DNA of 64,000 nt from Euptelea pleiosperma (GCA_035048495.1 CM068544.1:43859893-43923892); one strand, 5' to 3'; positions 24,300-36,168 are shown, counted from the first letter of the stretch. Numbers and translations are program-made. The notes: a model not told the origin generated them from the letters alone.

Positions 24300-24528
24300 G
24301 AGTAAAACTTCGATGACACCTGTCATCGAAGGAGATGACAGGACAGCAAGTCATGACACGTGGATTTTGTACCGGCCTCACCACCCACGTACACAAGTGA
24401 GTGTTGTGGCAAAAGCACTTGAGTACTCACCTGAAGCCGAGGTAGTCAGTCCGTACAAATCCACGTGCTGAGATCTCCTACCCTGTCATCTCCTTCGCTG
24501 ACATGGCCCTGTCGTCAAAGTTTTATCC
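24300..24528. mobile_element. MULE-type MITE, 229 bp
   Basis: Ends are GAGTAAAACTTCGATGACA and TCAAAGTTTTATCC. Flanks GGGGTGGGC and GGGGTGGGG match at 8 of 9 bases. The right flank runs into a short GGGGT tandem array (24529-24553), which makes that duplication less certain. Confidence 0.75.
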
Positions 24529-24577
24529 GGGGTGGGGTGGGGTGGGGTGGGGTGATTACAAACAAACAAAAAACAAA

Positions 24578-24974
24578 GGGTCGGGCTCCGTTGACAGCCC
24601 TAAAATGACAGGATTCTGTACAGGACACAAATATATGTCATATGGCACACTCTTAAGAGGACTCTAACCGTATGGATGTTTGACCAATCCCTAGGTGGAT
24701 CTACAAACCAAAATTCAGCCTAATTAGTGATTTCTAGTCGTTGGATCTTTGTACCTCAAATACTGCTACAATTCCCACAGTTACGATCAACCCATGAAAA
24801 CAAGTCCAATCAAACGTCTAGAAATCACTAATGAGGCTAAATTTTGGTTTATAGGTCCACCTAGGGGTTGGCCTAACATCCATACGGTCAGAGTCCTCCA
24901 AGAGTATGCCACATAGCATATATTATGTCCCGTACAGAATCCTATCATTTTAGGGCCGTCAACGGAGCCTGACC
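24578..24974. mobile_element. MULE-type MITE, 397 bp, with GGGTCGGGCTCC ends
   Basis: Ends are GGGTCGGGCTCCGTTGACAG and GTCAACGGAGCCTGACC. AAAAAACAAA flanks both sides. The long arms (AGCCCTAAAATGACAGGATT and inverse) are well preserved, so this copy is fairly young. The core is that of the GAGTAAAAC family although the ends differ. Confidence 0.85.
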
Positions 24975-25495
24975 AAAAAACAAAAACGTGGGGTGGAAAA
25001 TAATGATGTGAATGTAGTCGATGCAGAGGGCTATCGTGGTCGTACATAGCTCATTTTTTTGGTCCCACTAACCGTATGGATATTTAACCCACCCCTTCGG
25101 TGGATATACATAGTATATACCAAAAGATCAGCTTAATTGATAATTTCTGACCGTTGGTTTAAGCAAAAAAAAAAAAATGCTTGAATCCAACTGTTAGAAT
25201 CAATCCTAAAAAAGTATTAAAATGATATATTCCCGTCTAATTGTTTAAGATTATGTCCAGGTGGCTATAAGAGGGGTAGATTATAGTGGGTACGTTTTAG
25301 AATAAGAGGGTGTTTGGTTGAGTTTTTCTAAAGTGCATTTTTATGACTATAAAAAGCTATATTCCCATAATTTCTTTAAAAAACGTGATAACATGTATTG
25401 TGGGAGTATGATTCTTAGTGCACCTCAGAGTGCATATTTTTGTGTACTGATCACAATGGCGTAAGTGGGATTGGCGCGCTCTGTTATATTTTAAA

Positions 25496-26315
25496 GGGAA
25501 TTTTTGACATACCCCCTATGTTATCTTTAAAATTTGACAAACCCTCCACAATTTGAAAAAGTTAACATACCCTCCTATGACTCGGTCCACCGTCATTTGA
25601 CCAGTGTTGACCGAGTTAACTACCAAATTTTTACTAAATGGCAAAAATAGCCTTGTCTTCAACCTTGGACACAAGGGTTTGAGAAAAAACCCAAACCCCA
25701 CAAACGGCAATGGTGGATGGCCAGCCAAGGGATTCCAATGGGTTGGCCGCCCATCACTGGCGACCATCCCACCGGAGTCTCATGGCCAGCTGGACACCAC
25801 TCCGACAATAATTTAAAATCCAAGGTTAAAAAAAGAAAAGAAATCTAAATAGCATAAAATTTTCATTAACATAAATGAAAAGCAAGACAAAATAATTTAT
25901 ATTTTAAACTTTTGAGACATGGATTTTGGAAAGATGGGTTCTCTCAATTTTAAAATATTATTTTATGAGCTTTTTCTATTTTGTTTGGGGGGTTTTTTCT
26001 TCTTAATATTCGCTTAATTCATAAAAAAATCGGAAAAAAAAATCTCAAGTTTACCTACATGGGTTTTAATTTTTATTTTTAATCTCCTCTTTTCATGTTT
26101 GATTTGGGGTTTGGGTTTTAGCCTAAACCCAAACCCTAGTTCTAAAGTTGAAGATAAGGGCACTTTCATCCTTTAATACAAAATTTCGTAGTCAACTCGG
26201 GTCAGCACTGGTCAAATGACGGTGGATCGAGTCATAGGGGGGTATGCCAGCTTTTTCAAATCATGGGAGGTATGTCAAATTTTAAAGATAACATGGGGGT
26301 ATGTCAAAAATGCCC
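25496..26315. mobile_element. Long foldback MULE-like element, 820 bp, with exact 9-bp target duplication
   Basis: The ends GGGAATTTTTGACATACCCC and GGTATGTCAAAAATGCCC open arms of about 120-140 bp, which include GACTCGGTCCACCGTCATTT and its inverted partner. TATTTTAAA flanks both sides (25487-25495 and 26316-26324). The interior is AT-rich; a short GC-rich patch at about 25680-25800 might be captured sequence. There is no transposase. Confidence 0.9.
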
Positions 26316-26324
26316 TATTTTAAA

Positions 26325-27639
26325 TTGATGTAAACTAGTGAGATCTATGTTTTAAAAACTGAACCAGTGAACAAACCGAAACTTTGATGAATTGGTCAAA
26401 CCGTGGTCCGACCATGGTTCAATAGTGTCTGACTGGTTTGTAGTAATTAAATAATTTTAAAAATATGTCATTTAAAGAAATTCAAAAACATGAAATATTA
26501 AAAAGTGTCAATAAAAAAATGTGAAAATTTGAAGTACAATGCCCTCAGTTTTCCTTTTCAAATGATACGGTCAAGATTAAGATTTAAGAAATTTCAAAAA
26601 AAAAAAAAAAAAAAGATTAAGATTTAAGAATAATTGTTTTTAAAAGTAAATTTGCATCTTATTTTTTTTAGATAACACAAAATATTGAAGATTTAGCTAG
26701 AATTTTAAAAAAAAAAAATCCACAAAAATTTTGAAATCAATACTTACTTTCCTAAAAAGATTTCTTAGATTATAGACAAAATCCCTAAATTTTAATTAGG
26801 ATTGCATATGTGGGGATTCATGTGTCAAACAGTTCATAAGAATGGGTTATGACCCGGTGGTTTGACCGGTTTGATGGTACGGTAGAACTACCTTTTGAAA
26901 AAAATGGTCGGTTCTATTCAAACTTCAGGTTTAACAAGAACCGGACCGATATTTTTTGAAAATCCAGTCGGACCTGTTCAGACTGTCGGTCTGGTCCAGT
27001 CCGGTTTTTAAAACACTGGTGAGATGCATATGTACAATCATGATGGAGTTTACATTTTTTTTTTTTTTTTGCACTCAGACAATAATGTTGACCGAAAATT
27101 ACGGGGTTCAGTCAAGGAGGTAAACTTTAGTTCATATAAATACAGGGTTTTTTTTTTTTCTAATTTAACTAATTTTTAAGGGGGTTTAATGCAAAAATGG
27201 ACATGCAGGCATGCAGCCGTAACCTGACTACCCCCCTAAAATCGTCAAGCTGTTTGGGCCAAAACTAGGTGTTCCTAGCAATTTGTGGCCAGAGTGGATC
27301 GAGCTAGCCTTCTTGGTTGACTTCCGAGTTCTGAATTTTAATCCTTCAAGCAAGGGACCAATATTACTTACCAAAAGAAATAATAAAAAGATAAAAACGG
27401 CCGATATCTGGGAATGAAAGAAAAGAAAGATTTAAAGCTTGTTCTCTATCACGTTGATATTCTTATTACAAAATCCTCTGGTGGCTAGGAAAATGAACCA
27501 AAACAATCATCAAAGGTAAAAAGGCCTTCTTTTTTTGTACTTTTCTCGTAGGAAAAAACTAGGACAAAATAGAATAAGTTAAGATGCATTGCAAGACGAC
27601 GCTCCCCGAAGCCAATCCAATCTTGACCAACGATCAAGG
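26325..27639. other. Spacer downstream of laccase C
   Basis: AT-rich, no gene seen. Sequence around 26340-27020 contains GGTTTGACCGGTTTG-type words that look repetitive. 27480-27640 is the 3' flank of laccase C, with AACAATCATCAAAGG shared with the 3' flanks of the sister genes. Confidence 0.45.
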
Positions 27640-30154
27640 TCAACACTTGGGAAGATCAGATGGTGGAGGTGGTAATTTCTGATTGGGGAGCTTCCCGTCC
27701 AAGACTATCCAAGCCATCTTCAAACCCCAGCTGGTGTGGACTTCCAGATGGCAGTGCATGAACCATACACCTATTGACAAGTCATTACCCAACACAAGTC
27801 AGCACATATTATGAAAGATAGAGTCAACAGCATGCCCTAAATAAAGACTAATGGTCCAATAAAATATAACTAGCGATCCAGTGGAATACTGAATCACAAT
27901 GCATAGCAGAAAGATCACCGTCGATCTGATCACGATGTCATGATTATGGAACACGTGATCTTATTGGTGAGGTTACGAGTGCCATATTTGCATAGCAGCT
28001 AAATGGTCATGATCAACGGTGTTCAGTTCTCTATCACGCTATAAGCAAAAGCCCGTTGAATAATTAATAGAACATCAGCATTATAGAATGTATGTCTGTA
28101 ATCTGCATGGCACTGTTTCGGATCACCCACCAGGGTTGTCTGCGAGGAAACGAATAGCAACCCAACCACCGGATGGAACCCCGACGGTGTTCCTCTCGAC
28201 GGGATCGACGAGATTGAAATTGCCAGGATCCTTGGTTGAATCATAGTTTCCGAAGCCTTGGCCAATGACGAAGAAGTTAAAGCCGTGGAGGTGTAGAGGG
28301 TGGCTCTCGGCGCCGAGGATGCTGGTGTCCTGCATCACCAGCTCCACACGTGTGTTGAAGGGGAGCACCACCACCTTGGTGCCATTGCTCACAAAGGTGT
28401 TGTTAGGTGGAGTGCCAGTGTAGTTGAAGGGAAAAGGTGGGTTGATAGGAAAGTCCGTGGTGTAGACACCGTTCGACTGCCCGAAGAAATGAGCTTGAAG
28501 GAGGGCCGTGGTCGGGAGTGAAAAAGATACATTGTTCACCGAAGCCGCAAACATGGTTCCATTTGGGCCTTGGCAGGTCTGGTTCTTCGGACACGGGCTT
28601 GATCCCAAGCCCACCGTGAAGAAGAAGTGTCTGTCGACAGTTTGGGGAACGTTAGCGGGGAATTGAGCGGTGGCTAAACTGCGGAGCTTTTTAGTGAAAT
28701 TAGTGGCGAAGGAAGTGTCGTTGAGGGCCGGAAGGATAGGTTTGAAGAGGGGAAGCTTCGAGATGGAGGAAGAAGAGTCATACTCAAGAATCCCAGCGGT
28801 GGTGGAGTTGTCGAAGGTTCCTAGGCCAGTGACGTAGGGTCTTGCGGCCATGAGGAAGGTGGCGTTAGGGATGTGGGGTTTGGTCTTGAGAAGGACGTTG
28901 GTGGTTTGGCCCGGGGTGATGAGGAGGATGTCGGTGTTGAAGGGCTTCACGTAGACGGCGTCAACGTCTACAACAGTGAGGGTGTGGTTGGCAATGCTGA
29001 AAAAGAGCTCATCGTTGAGTGCAGCGTTGATCAAACGGAGGAGGTACGTCTTTCCGGGCTTCACCTTCAACTTGAACGTATCTGCATGTGTGCAAAAGCC
29101 CCCAACAAAAAAAGACGTCAAACATTGGGAAAGAGTCAAAGTCAAACCCTCAAACAGACCGTGGGGAGTTTGATTTTTATTCCCAAAATGCCCTTGTAGC
29201 AGTTGGTAGGTACTCGTTACCTTTTGTGGAGCAGTTGTACAAGGGCCCAGGGAGTCCGTTGATGGTGTAGGCATCGGAGACATTGGGGCCTCCACCCGTC
29301 TGCAAGGCCTGGCTGATAATCGCTTCAGTGTCTGTGTTAAACCACTCTCCTGGAATCTCAAAGTCCAAATGTATGTTATTGAAATGAAAGTGAAAGTTAT
29401 TCAAGATAGATCAGTTGTGATCATGATCGTTAATTACCAAAGATGATGGGGACTTCCTTGTAGGGTTTGGCAAACGGGTAAGGGGTGTTGCGCTTGGGAA
29501 GGATGACAATAGGACCATAAAGAGTCGACCTTAACCAAGAGATGTGGGCATGCCAGAAGAGCGTCCCTCTCTGGCCCACGATGGTGAAGTTGTACACGTA
29601 GGTTTGTCCAGTCTGTACAGGGCACTGAGTCACATAAGCAGGCCCATCTGCCCATCCGCTCTGAAGCTGTCGAATTCCATGCCTGTCATCTCGTCCACCA
29701 TATCCAAAGCAAACAAACTTAGAATTATGATTTTGATCTTATAAACAAAATAAAGTAGGTATGTGAGAGGTATATATTGCTTCCATACCAATGCAAGGTA
29801 ATATTGTTCTGCACATGGTTAACCACCTTAATAACCACCCGATCACCCTCCCTTGCAATAATGCGAGGCCCTGGGAACTGTCCATTAGCGGTCACGATGC
29901 TCTTCGTATGACACAATCTTGTTACATTCTGCAACTCGATCTGCAAAAAATATATCAAAATAAATAATGAAAGATATAACTAGTTTATATGTGGCAAAGG
30001 CGGCCATGCATGATGCAACACATACATTAAACTTGTAGTGCCTGGTTATGCCCCCATGATTTGCGACTACAAATTCAGGCAGGAGGCATAAAGCGCTCAA
30101 CGTGAAGAGCAAAGCGAGCATGGAAACTGATGATTGAAGAAGAGAAGCGCCCAT
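27640..30154 (-). CDS. LAC17-like: Laccase C, LAC17-type multicopper oxidase
   Basis: Six minus-strand exons: 30154-30026, 29940-29789, 29682-29438, 29349-29221, 29081-28131 and 27770-27640, total 578 aa, all GT-AG. A signal peptide ([21 protein letters not shown]) leads to the mature [10 protein letters not shown]. Copper motifs are HWHG at 93-96, WHAH at 137-140, HPLHLHG at 479-485 and HCHLEVH at 541-547. It is probably secreted to the cell wall and active on monolignols. An in-frame upstream ATG at 30211 would add 19 residues, but the chosen start matches the sister genes and the TATA box lies only 17 bp beyond the longer one. Part of exon 5 is almost identical to laccase D. The miR397 site is at 29012-29032. 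Confidence 0.95.
29012..29032 (-). promoter_or_regulatory. miR397 target site in laccase C
   Basis: The plus strand reads TCGTTGAGTGCAGCGTTGAT. The only change against miR397 in the first 20 bases is at position 3, giving an A:C mismatch in the seed. The central cleavage region pairs fully. Confidence 0.75.
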
Positions 30155-30227
30155 AATTGACAAGGTAGAGAAAATTAAGATGGGTGGACTTATCCTTGGG
30201 TACAGGGCCATGAAGGGTCGTTGGTCG

Positions 30228-30268
30228 TTTATAAAGAGAGGATAGAGCGCGGGTTTGGTTGATTAGGT
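30228..30268 (-). promoter_or_regulatory. Laccase C core promoter: TATA box and paired SMRE sites
   Basis: A TTTATAAA motif (30228-30235) lies 74 bp before the start. Upstream are ACCAAAC (30253-30259) and ACCTAAT (30262-30268), with the same 2-bp gap as in genes A and D. Confidence 0.62.
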
Positions 30269-30837
30269 GATGAGACTATGACAAGAAACCAATTGCACTC
30301 TCGAATTGGCATTTTCTGTCCCCCCAACTGTTGGAGGACCAGCTTATCTTTGGAGTGTTGCAAAGAAAATTTTAATTAATTTTTTGGCCTTTTTGCGTCA
30401 AACGTTTTCCTGCATAATTTTCTCCCAATTATGCCCTTTTCGTAATATTGTCATGATTGTTATACGAGGGTATTTTTGCAATTTAGGTGAGGGCAGATTT
30501 GTCAAATTGTTAATGCTTTGGGGGTGGTTTGCGTAAGAAAAATGAACTTGTTCACCAAGGTTTTCAAGCTTCATGGTGTCCCCTTGTTGCCTCGTAGCCT
30601 TCAAACCCTCCTACCGTTATTCTTGGTGACAAAGGCAAATCAAATGGCAGCCATCTCATCTCGTTCCTTGTTGGTCGTTTTTGCCTTAAAGAGACGTGTT
30701 ACTGTTCTCGATGTTGTTGTTTTTTTTATTGTGGTTCTTTTTGACAAAAGCTTGGTTGGTGTTGGTGATTGATGTCCCAGTTGCCCTAGACTAAGCAATC
30801 ACTCTCGGTGTTATGATTCAAAGCGTCTAACTGTGGT

Positions 30838-33100
30838 ACGAGAAAATTTGGCTGAGGGGCGGTCTTTTTCCCTGTGCGGGCTGCACGGCAGAATATGCCA
30901 CGTGGTGCACTCTTTTGAGTCCACTGATCAATGAATAATTGGCCCACCCTTTATGGACCGACATGCCAAAAATCATCCTGATTGGTCATCTATAGCCATT
31001 CCATCTTATCATCTAAAAAATGCTCCAATCCAACAGAGAGAAATCACCCCATGAAAAACGCTAGAGATCACAATCAGGCTGATTGTTGGTGAGTAGGTCC
31101 ATCCAGGAGTGGACCAATCATTCATGGGTCAGTGCCAGCTCCTCAGACCTATGGTTTGTTCCAAGCCCATAATAAAAAAATACTCAAATCCAATGGATAG
31201 AATTCACCAATCATGCTGATTGTTGGTGTATAGGTCCACCAACACGGTGGCCAAATCTTTCATGAGGTCATTGGGCCCGAAATAGTGTGCCACGTGTCAA
31301 TTTGAGGGACTTCTACATCATAAGTTTGACAGAGTTCTGTATCATAGATGTTTCCACATTTTCATCGTGGTCCTACATTCAAGACCTGCCACATAACGGT
31401 CACGAGTGCAGAAAATTGTCCTCCTAAAATGCCACGTGGTACATTGTGAGGCCCACTGACCCATTAATGTTTTGCCCACACACCAAAAAAGAAAGTTTAG
31501 AAGGTGAAGATGTAAATTGCATGTGGAAATTCAAGGCATAATTAAAAAATTAAAATTCTGAAGTTGTCCATAGAATTAATTGTGTAGTTACAAAGTTATT
31601 TTGGAAATTTAAAATAATGGCATAGAAAATAATTAAAATTGTTATTAAGGAACTGCTCTGAAAATATAAATCATGGTATATTAAGTAATTAAGTGATTAC
31701 CAAGGGACTATTAAGAATAAAAATAATGTTATGAAAAAGTAATTAAGTATTTATTAAAGGATTATCAATAGCATGACAATGAATTAGTACCTTAGGGCGT
31801 GTTTGATTGCACAAAAAATACATTTGGGAAATGCCTTAAATGGCTGTTGGATTGCACCTGAGAACATGTATTTCAATCATGTGAGAAAATAAAAGTGTAT
31901 TTTCAGGTGGAAATGAATTCCCACCTATGTGGAAGGGAAATGGATTATGGGCTTGGAGGGAATTTTATTTGGGGAAAGATTTTTGGATCCTTTGTATTTT
32001 CGCCTCACTTTTCGTCTTATCACATGAGAAAATAAAGGTGTATTTTCAGGGGCCAGAAAATTGCAATTTTCCCACTTGGCAATCAAACATATCCTTAGAA
32101 AAATTTAATAAACTTTTTTTTGCTTTTTGTAGAGAAGGGACTTTTTTTTTTGGTAAAGAAAAATATTTACTAAACTAATAATTGCCTATATTTTTATTTT
32201 TTATTTTATTTAATTTTTGACAGCATGTGCCTATGTAAATGAAGGGGGTTTTTTAGTAATAGATTTTTTATTTGTTAGAGATGGACATTTAATGGATTGA
32301 TAGATGTATATGTTCCTTTTTCCAAGCAACTAATAGTGAACGTCATGCCCCAAATCAAGTTTTGGATTTAAAGTAGTAATAGATATCTATATAATTAACT
32401 GTATTAATGTAGAGAAATAAGGATTGATTTTCTCTTCTTCATATGGCATTCTCTACGTTCAGAATGTCACATCAACACAATTTGAATCTTCGAAAACTCG
32501 ACTCAACTCGACTCCAAGCTACCGGGTTGAATTAATTTGAAGACTCGAACTCGACCCAAAACAACGCGACTCGAGCAATAGATTAATATTATATAATATA
32601 TATATACACACACACATCCTCATCATCATTTAAGTTGAATCCAAAATGTTTGGGGTCAGAAACATAAATCCTATTTCATGATTCCATTCTATTTAAAGTT
32701 GTATCTTAATTTTTTCAAAGCACAAGTGTTAAAATTTAACTGTTGGAAATCACCTTTCAAGATTTCTTTTATGCTCAAAACGTACTGTTGGAAATCACGA
32801 ATCAAGATATTGTTGGTGTGTACGTAGGTCCGATAAAAGATGGGTCAATCTTGCATTAGGTCATTGGGCCCGAAAGAGCATTCCACGTGTCATTTTGGGA
32901 GGGTAGGGAAAAAGTGTAATTAATTTCTTTTCTCAGAGGTGGAACCCTAGCCTGTCATGTTACATTTGTGTGTTAGTCAACAAAATTGATTTGACGGTCG
33001 TGTGATTGACCCTAGCTAAGTTAATGAAGTACAGGGGGGTCCTATTAATTTAACTAATTATTTATGGGGGTCGAGATAAATCATGAGTTTGAATTGAGTA
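30838..33100. other. Laccase C-D spacer with repeat relics
   Basis: No gene was seen. About 30890-31330 and 31370-31500 contain degenerate copies of the common MITE core (GCCACGTGG, ATCAGGCTGATTGTTGG, AGGTCCACC). A separate foldback element lies at 31796-32096. About 32740-32910 has another core fragment. The rest is AT-rich. Confidence 0.55.
31796..32096. mobile_element. Foldback MITE with GGGCGTGTTTGATTGC ends
   Basis: GGGCGTGTTTGATTGCA at the left is mirrored by TGGCAATCAAACATATCC at the right. ATGTGAGAAAATAAAAGTG occurs twice inside. The same left end appears at about 37402. The target duplication is unclear (TTAG at most). Confidence 0.6.
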
Positions 33101-33341
33101 ATTAATTAAAGGAAAAGAAAAACAAAAATACTAAAATTTCATCAAATTGATATTATTATTATTGAGGCCTCCCGCAGAAACATTGATTTCTGAATATTAC
33201 AAAACCTTCTCCACTTTATTTTCCCCATTCCAAGTGGAAGCGGGGAAGAAAAAACCAAAACAATCATCTAATGGTAAAACTACCTTCTTAATTTGCTACT
33301 CTTTTTCTCTCTGAAAATGACAAAAAGAACTAGACTCAAGG

Positions 33342-36039
33342 TCAGCACTTCGGAAGATCAGACGGTGGAGGCAGTAGCTTCTGATTTGGGAGCTTCCCAT
33401 CCAAGACGACCCACGCCATCTTCAACCCCCAGCTGGTGTGGACTTCTAGGTGGCAATGCATGAACCATACACCTGTTCACACGTTTTCATTCAAGACACA
33501 ATTAGCAAATAAATAGTATGACTATGAAACGAGAAAATAAAAAAATAGATTGATGATGATCCAAGCGTTTGCACTAGAACATGGAGGTGTTGAGGAAAAG
33601 TGACCATCAGATCCTGTAGACACAGAGATGTTAGAGTTTGCATTCGGTTAGACCCACCTGGGTTGTCTGCGAGGAAACGAATAGCAACCCAACCCCCAGA
33701 CGGTACGCCGACGGTGTTCCTCTCGACAGGGTCGATGAGATTGAAATTGGCCGGGTCTTTATTCGGGTCGTAGTTGCCAAATCCCTGACCGACTACGAAG
33801 AAGTTGAAGCCGTGGAGATGGAGAGGATGGCTCTCAGCGCCGAGGATGCTAGTGTCCTGCATCACCAGCTCCACATTCGTGTTGAAGGGGAGCACCACCA
33901 CCTTGGTTCCATTGCTCACAAAGGTGTTGTTAGGTGGAGTGCCCGTGTAGTTATAGGGGAAGGGTGGGGTGATAGGGAAGTCAGTGGTGTAGACACCGTT
34001 CGACTGCCCGAAGAAATGAGCTTGAAGGAGGGCCGTGGTCGGGAGTGAAAAAGATACATTGTTCACCGAAGCCGCAAACATGGTTCCATTTGGGCCTTGG
34101 CAGGTCTGGTTCTTCGGACACGGGCTTGATCCCAAGCTCGCCGTGAAGAAGAAGTGTCTGTCGACAGTTTGGGGAACGTTAGCGGGGAATTGAGCGGTGG
34201 CTAAACTGCGGAGCTTTTTAGTGAAATTAGTGGCGAAGGAAGTGTCGTTGAGGGCCGGAAGGCTTGGTTTGAAGAGTGGAAGCTTCGAGATGGAGGAAGA
34301 AGAGTCATACTCAAGAATCCCAGCGGTGGTGGAGTTGTCGAAGGTTCCTTGGCCAGTGGCGTAGGGTCTTGCGGCCATGAGGAAGGTGGCGTTGGGATTG
34401 TGGGGTTTGGTCTTGAGAAGGACGTTGGTGGTTTGGCCCGGGGTGATTAGGAGTATGTCGGTGTTGAAGGGCTTCACGTAGACGGCGTCAGCGTCAACAA
34501 CAGTGAGGGTGTGGTTGGCAATGCTAAAGAAGAGCTCATCGTTGAGTGCAGCGTTGATTATACGGAGGAGGTACGTCTTCCCGGGCTTCACCTTCAGCTT
34601 CAACGTATCTGTCAATTCAATTCCTCGTATGAGAGAGACGTTAAAAGGTTAATGTTCAAAATTTTGTATTTAATTTGTCTTCTTGTACACAACGGTACTT
34701 GTAGTTGTACCAAAAAAATTCTCGATCGAACAGCCTGAAATTAATCAAATTATAGCCCCACGGGGTGATCCTGGGGTTATTTTCAAGGTCAAGGCCTCTT
34801 AATTAAACAGTATAGGCCTTGCCCTTATATATACGGGCCCAACAGGTTGGCCTAGAGGTTTATATTTTTGACAACATAAAATGGGTTTCATAGAACATTT
34901 TTTTTATGGAAAAAAAAAAGGTTATATTTTTATAGGCTTTCATGGAAAAGGCCTTCTAAATTAAAATATCTTTAAAAGATTTAATGGGCTTGGGTTTACA
35001 AAATGGCATTTCCAATACTGGGCCTGGGTGATTTTTGCCCATTATCTGCCCTACTTGTGTAGTACTAGTGAAGGCACCCTCCATAGAGTGGGTACCTTTT
35101 GCTGAGCAGTTGTACAAGAGCCCCGGAAGTCCATTCATGGTATAGGCTTCGGAGACATTCGGCCCCCCTCCAGTCTGTAGAGCCTGGCTGATGATTGCCT
35201 CTGTGTCTGCATTAAACCACTCTCCTGGAAATTCAGATCCAATTTCATGTTAGTTATAATCAGATCATATGTAAATCCTTAGATATCAATCAGCTTAATT
35301 ATCGTTAATTACTAACCGAAGATGATGGGGACTTCCTTATAGGGTTTGGCGAACGGGTAAGGGACGTTGCGCTTGGGGAGGATGACGAGGGGTCCATAAA
35401 TCGTAGACCTAAGCCATGAAATGTGGGCATGCCAGAACAATGTCCCTCTCTGTCCGATAATGGTGAAGTTGTACACATAGGTCTGACCAGTCTGTATGGG
35501 GCACTGAGTCACATATGCAGGTCCATCCGCCCATCCACTCTGAAGTTGTCGAATTCCATGCCTGTTCTTGTCATCGCATTTCGATAATAAATATAAATGT
35601 CATTTTTGAACCAATGGTGAATGAGATGAGGCCAGGGTTCTATACCAATGGATGGTGATATTGTTCTGAACATGGTTGACCACCTTAACAACCACCCGAT
35701 CACCTTCCCTTGCAACGATCCGAGGCCCCGGAAACTGTCCATTTACCGTCACAATGCTCTTCGTGTGGCACAGTCGTGTCACGTTCTGCAACTTAATCTA
35801 CAAAACAAAAATGTTCAAAAAAAAAACCCATATATATTTCATTAACTTATTTGGACATGCACCATTAGTTCAATGTATCATCATATGGTATGTATGACAT
35901 GCAACACATACATCAAACTTGTAGTGCCTGGTTATGCCTGCATTTTCGGCAATTACGACCTTCGGTAGAAGCCAGAAAGAGCACAATGCGAAGAGGAAAG
36001 TTCCCATAGAAACTGAGGAGGGAAGAAAAGAAGCATCCA

Positions 36040-36040
<1 letters not shown>
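33342..36040 (-). CDS. LAC17-like: Laccase D, LAC17-type multicopper oxidase
   Basis: Six minus-strand exons: 36040-35912, 35797-35646, 35561-35317, 35224-35096, 34608-33658 and 33472-33342, total 578 aa, all GT-AG. A signal peptide ([21 protein letters not shown]) precedes [10 protein letters not shown]. Copper motifs are at 93-96, 137-140, 479-485 and 541-547. It carries changes at sites constant in the sister genes: [10 protein letters not shown] instead of [10 protein letters not shown] (Leu near 211), TASLGSS instead of TVGLGSS, and VSEAYTM instead of VSDAYTI. None touches a copper ligand. The 5' leader is a CT/GA microsatellite. Role as for the others; possibly under weaker constraint. 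The miR397 site is at 34539-34559. Confidence 0.95.
34539..34559 (-). promoter_or_regulatory. miR397 target site in laccase D
   Basis: The plus strand reads TCGTTGAGTGCAGCGTTGAT, the same 20 bases as in laccase C, with one A:C mismatch at position 3. Confidence 0.75.

Positions 36041-36078
<38 letters not shown>
36041..36078. repeat. CT/GA microsatellite in the laccase D 5' leader
   Basis: About 15 CT units lie directly before the start codon of laccase D, between it and the TATA box at 36128. GA-rich leaders can act as GAGA-type elements, but no function is shown here. Confidence 0.85.
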
Positions 36079-36079
<1 letters not shown>

Positions 36080-36127
36080 TGTCGACTTGCTTCTGTATGC
36101 ACGGTGTGATGAAAAGCCTGTGAGCCG

Positions 36128-36168
36128 TTTATATAGAGATGATATTGAACGTGTTTGGTTGATTAGGT
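36128..36168 (-). promoter_or_regulatory. Laccase D core promoter: TATA box and paired SMRE sites
   Basis: A TATATAAAC box lies about 88 bp before the start. ACCAAAC (36153-36159) and ACCTAAT (36162-36168) follow upstream with the same spacing as in genes A and C. Confidence 0.65.

Noticed and set aside
24529..24553. GGGGT array as a telomere-like repeat
   Set aside because: There are only about five units and the sequence is not TTTAGGG. It adjoins a MITE border and is best read as a short local repeat.
30155..30211. N-terminal extension of laccase C from an in-frame upstream ATG
   Set aside because: It would place the start 17 bp from the TATA motif and add residues absent in the sister genes. 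The start at 30154 gives a normal signal peptide.
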